In this document: positions 22,360 through 23,302 of the stretch, one piece after another
Position numbering within the stretch: position 1 is the stretch's first letter
How the letters are laid out: each line of letters begins with the position of its first letter
Source of the DNA: Treponema sp.
GTDB taxonomy: Bacteria; Spirochaetota; Spirochaetia; Treponematales; Treponemataceae
NCBI GenBank assembly: GCA_018385415.1
Contig: JAHAZA010000025.1
Location: 1 to 23,302 of the forward strand
Reading direction: 5' to 3'
DNA length: 23,302 bases
Position numbers and translations under genes: made by a program
The notes under the pieces: model-generated
What the model saw: the letters and a program-made list of their open reading frames with translations, nothing else
Told to the model about the DNA's origin: nothing
The model's database searches: none

Positions 22360-22437
22360 AATTTCTCCGTTATACTGAACAGTTATCTCTAACTGATATT
22401 AATATTCTACTATATAAAATGAATTTTAGTTAATATT

Positions 22438-23082
22438 TCAGGTGTTGTTGTAAGTCATTTGGGCTACAGACCAAAGTGAATTTGGAATGTCCGGATTTAC
22501 ACCGCAATTTTTAAACAGGTCAGGAAGATTTACGAAAGTGTATCCCTGCTTTTTAAGTTCAGGAATTATTCGTTTAACAGCTTGGAGTGTCGGTGAATTT
22601 TTTTCCATTACGTGAAGGAGAAAAATAGTTCCGTTCTGTGCGTCTTTCATCATCTGGTTGTAGCGGTATTCGGCGTCGTATTCAGGATCCCAGTCGTTAC
22701 AGCCCAGTCCGCATATGAATGGAACTTTTATTATGTCGTACATTTGTTGGCTTACCGAAATATATGGTGGTCTAAAAAACTGTGCTTTTTTTCCTGTAAG
22801 GGTAAGGATAGCGTTGTCGCATTTTTCGTATTCAGCTTCGATTTCTTCTTTTGTAAGCTCTGCCATTTTGGGATGAGTCCATGAATGGTTTTCGATATCG
22901 CATCCAAGTTTTATTGCCCGTTGGATTACAGATTTATTTTCTTCTGTGATTTTATTTCCGATTAAAAAGAAAGATGCTGGGACATTGTATTCCTCAAGGA
23001 TGTCCAGCATATCATTCATTGTTGTGTCACCACTTTCAACATTTGGGCCATCGTCAAAACTAAGGCAGAGAAATTTATTCAT
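22438..23082 (-). CDS. NodB-type polysaccharide deacetylase
   Basis: 214 residues of the carbohydrate esterase 4 family, which removes acetyl groups from N-acetylglucosamine in peptidoglycan, chitin or exopolysaccharide. Motif 1 SFDDGPN supplies the aspartate pair at D10-D11. Motif 2 HSWTH gives the metal-binding histidines, motif 3 is FRPPY, motif 4 is the NDWDPEY stretch and motif 5 is FLLHV. All catalytic motifs are intact. There is no signal peptide or membrane anchor, which is unusual for an enzyme expected to act on the envelope. AAAGGAAAA lies about 10 bases before the ATG. It is read in the same direction as the exported protein 78 bases downstream. Confidence 0.88.
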   Translation of the reverse strand: MNKFLCLSFDDGPNVESGDTTMNDMLDILEEYNVPASFFLIGNKITEENKSVIQRAIKLGCDIENHSWTHPKMAELTKEEIEAEYEKCDNAILTLTGKKAQFFRPPYISVSQQMYDIIKVPFICGLGCNDWDPEYDAEYRYNQMMKDAQNGTIFLLHVMEKNSPTLQAVKRIIPELKKQGYTFVNLPDLFKNCGVNPDIPNSLWSVAQMTYNNT

Positions 23083-23158
23083 AAAGTGCTATTTTCCTTT
23101 CTTGTTCAGTTTATACGAAAGCTGGCAGGTTGGTAAGGGGGAGGCCAGGGGCTCCGCA

Positions 23159-23302
23159 TTATATATATCTACAGACTTTTTCAAGGCAATCTTCGCGTTT
23201 ATCACAAAGCATTTGTTTTCCTGAAATTGATAGACACTTTGCCTTTGTAAACTCAGAGAAGTCAGTCTGCTTTAATATGTTTATAACAAGTTTTCTGATT
23301 AT
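23159..23302 (-). CDS. 3' end of an unidentified gene, cut by the window edge
   Basis: A minus-strand frame is open from the last base of the window to TAA at 23159-23161, giving 47 residues that end KVCRYI. Four cysteines (in AKCLS, MLCDK, EDCLE and KVCRY) are clustered in the last 27 residues, which could suggest metal binding. There is too little to assign a family, and a chance open frame is possible. Confidence 0.4.
   Translation of the reverse strand: MIRKLVINILKQTDFSEFTKAKCLSISGKQMLCDKREDCLEKVCRYI

Noticed and set aside
23100..23158. GC-rich tract between the deacetylase gene and the right-edge frame as a terminator
   Set aside because: It is G-rich on the plus strand with only partial self-complementarity and no T run. 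I could not support any function.

Overview
The window looks like a chromosomal segment of a host-associated Treponema or a close spirochaete relative. The DNA is AT-rich. It carries the LL-diaminopimelate aminotransferase route to lysine and peptidoglycan, a type III glutamine synthetase, a secreted BspA/TpLRR-type leucine-rich repeat protein, a TM2 protein and a YbjN-like protein. The genus is inferred from this mix; no rRNA or other marker is present. Almost every gene has a sigma70-type promoter with exactly 17 bases between the -35 and -10 boxes.

Left part (1-4608). The window opens inside a very large restriction-modification gene of the type ISP kind (helicase, then adenine methyltransferase, then target recognition). 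Next comes a 966-base region without conventional genes. It holds a compact convergent locus that looks like a type I toxin-antitoxin system (a 32-residue membrane peptide opposed by a roughly 90-nt RNA), a GC-rich island of small hairpins, five copies of a TGCGTAAA motif, two 7-1-7 palindromes 21 bp apart, and the promoter and TPP riboswitch of thiC.

Middle part (4609-18600). The genes are thiC, lrgAB, a decayed gene remnant, dapL, a Phd/VapC toxin-antitoxin pair, purA, a glnA(type III)-amt operon whose ammonium channel is fused to a PII domain, a BspA-like surface protein and asnB. Nitrogen assimilation is the theme: ammonium enters through Amt-PII, is fixed by glutamine synthetase, and glutamine or glutamate nitrogen goes on to AsnB and DapL; PurA also builds nitrogen into adenine nucleotides.

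The most interesting signal is a family of promoter-proximal terminator hairpins at the 5' end of the dapL, glnA (two in tandem) and asnB transcripts. They share the 5' signature CGGCAA and a GAGGTCG-type stem with compensatory base changes, while their loops are unrelated. This is what a common attenuation system for nitrogen genes would look like, and I do not recognise it as a described RNA family. The glnA-amt transcript also carries 4.15 copies of an 89-bp, palindrome-rich tandem repeat between the amt stop codon and its terminator.

Right part (18600-23302, minus strand). The genes are a PTP-like phosphatase, a queuosine-precursor transporter with a likely preQ1-I riboswitch, a YbjN-like exported protein, a TM2-domain membrane protein, an exported protein of unknown function, a NodB-type polysaccharide deacetylase, and the 3' end of a further gene cut by the window edge.
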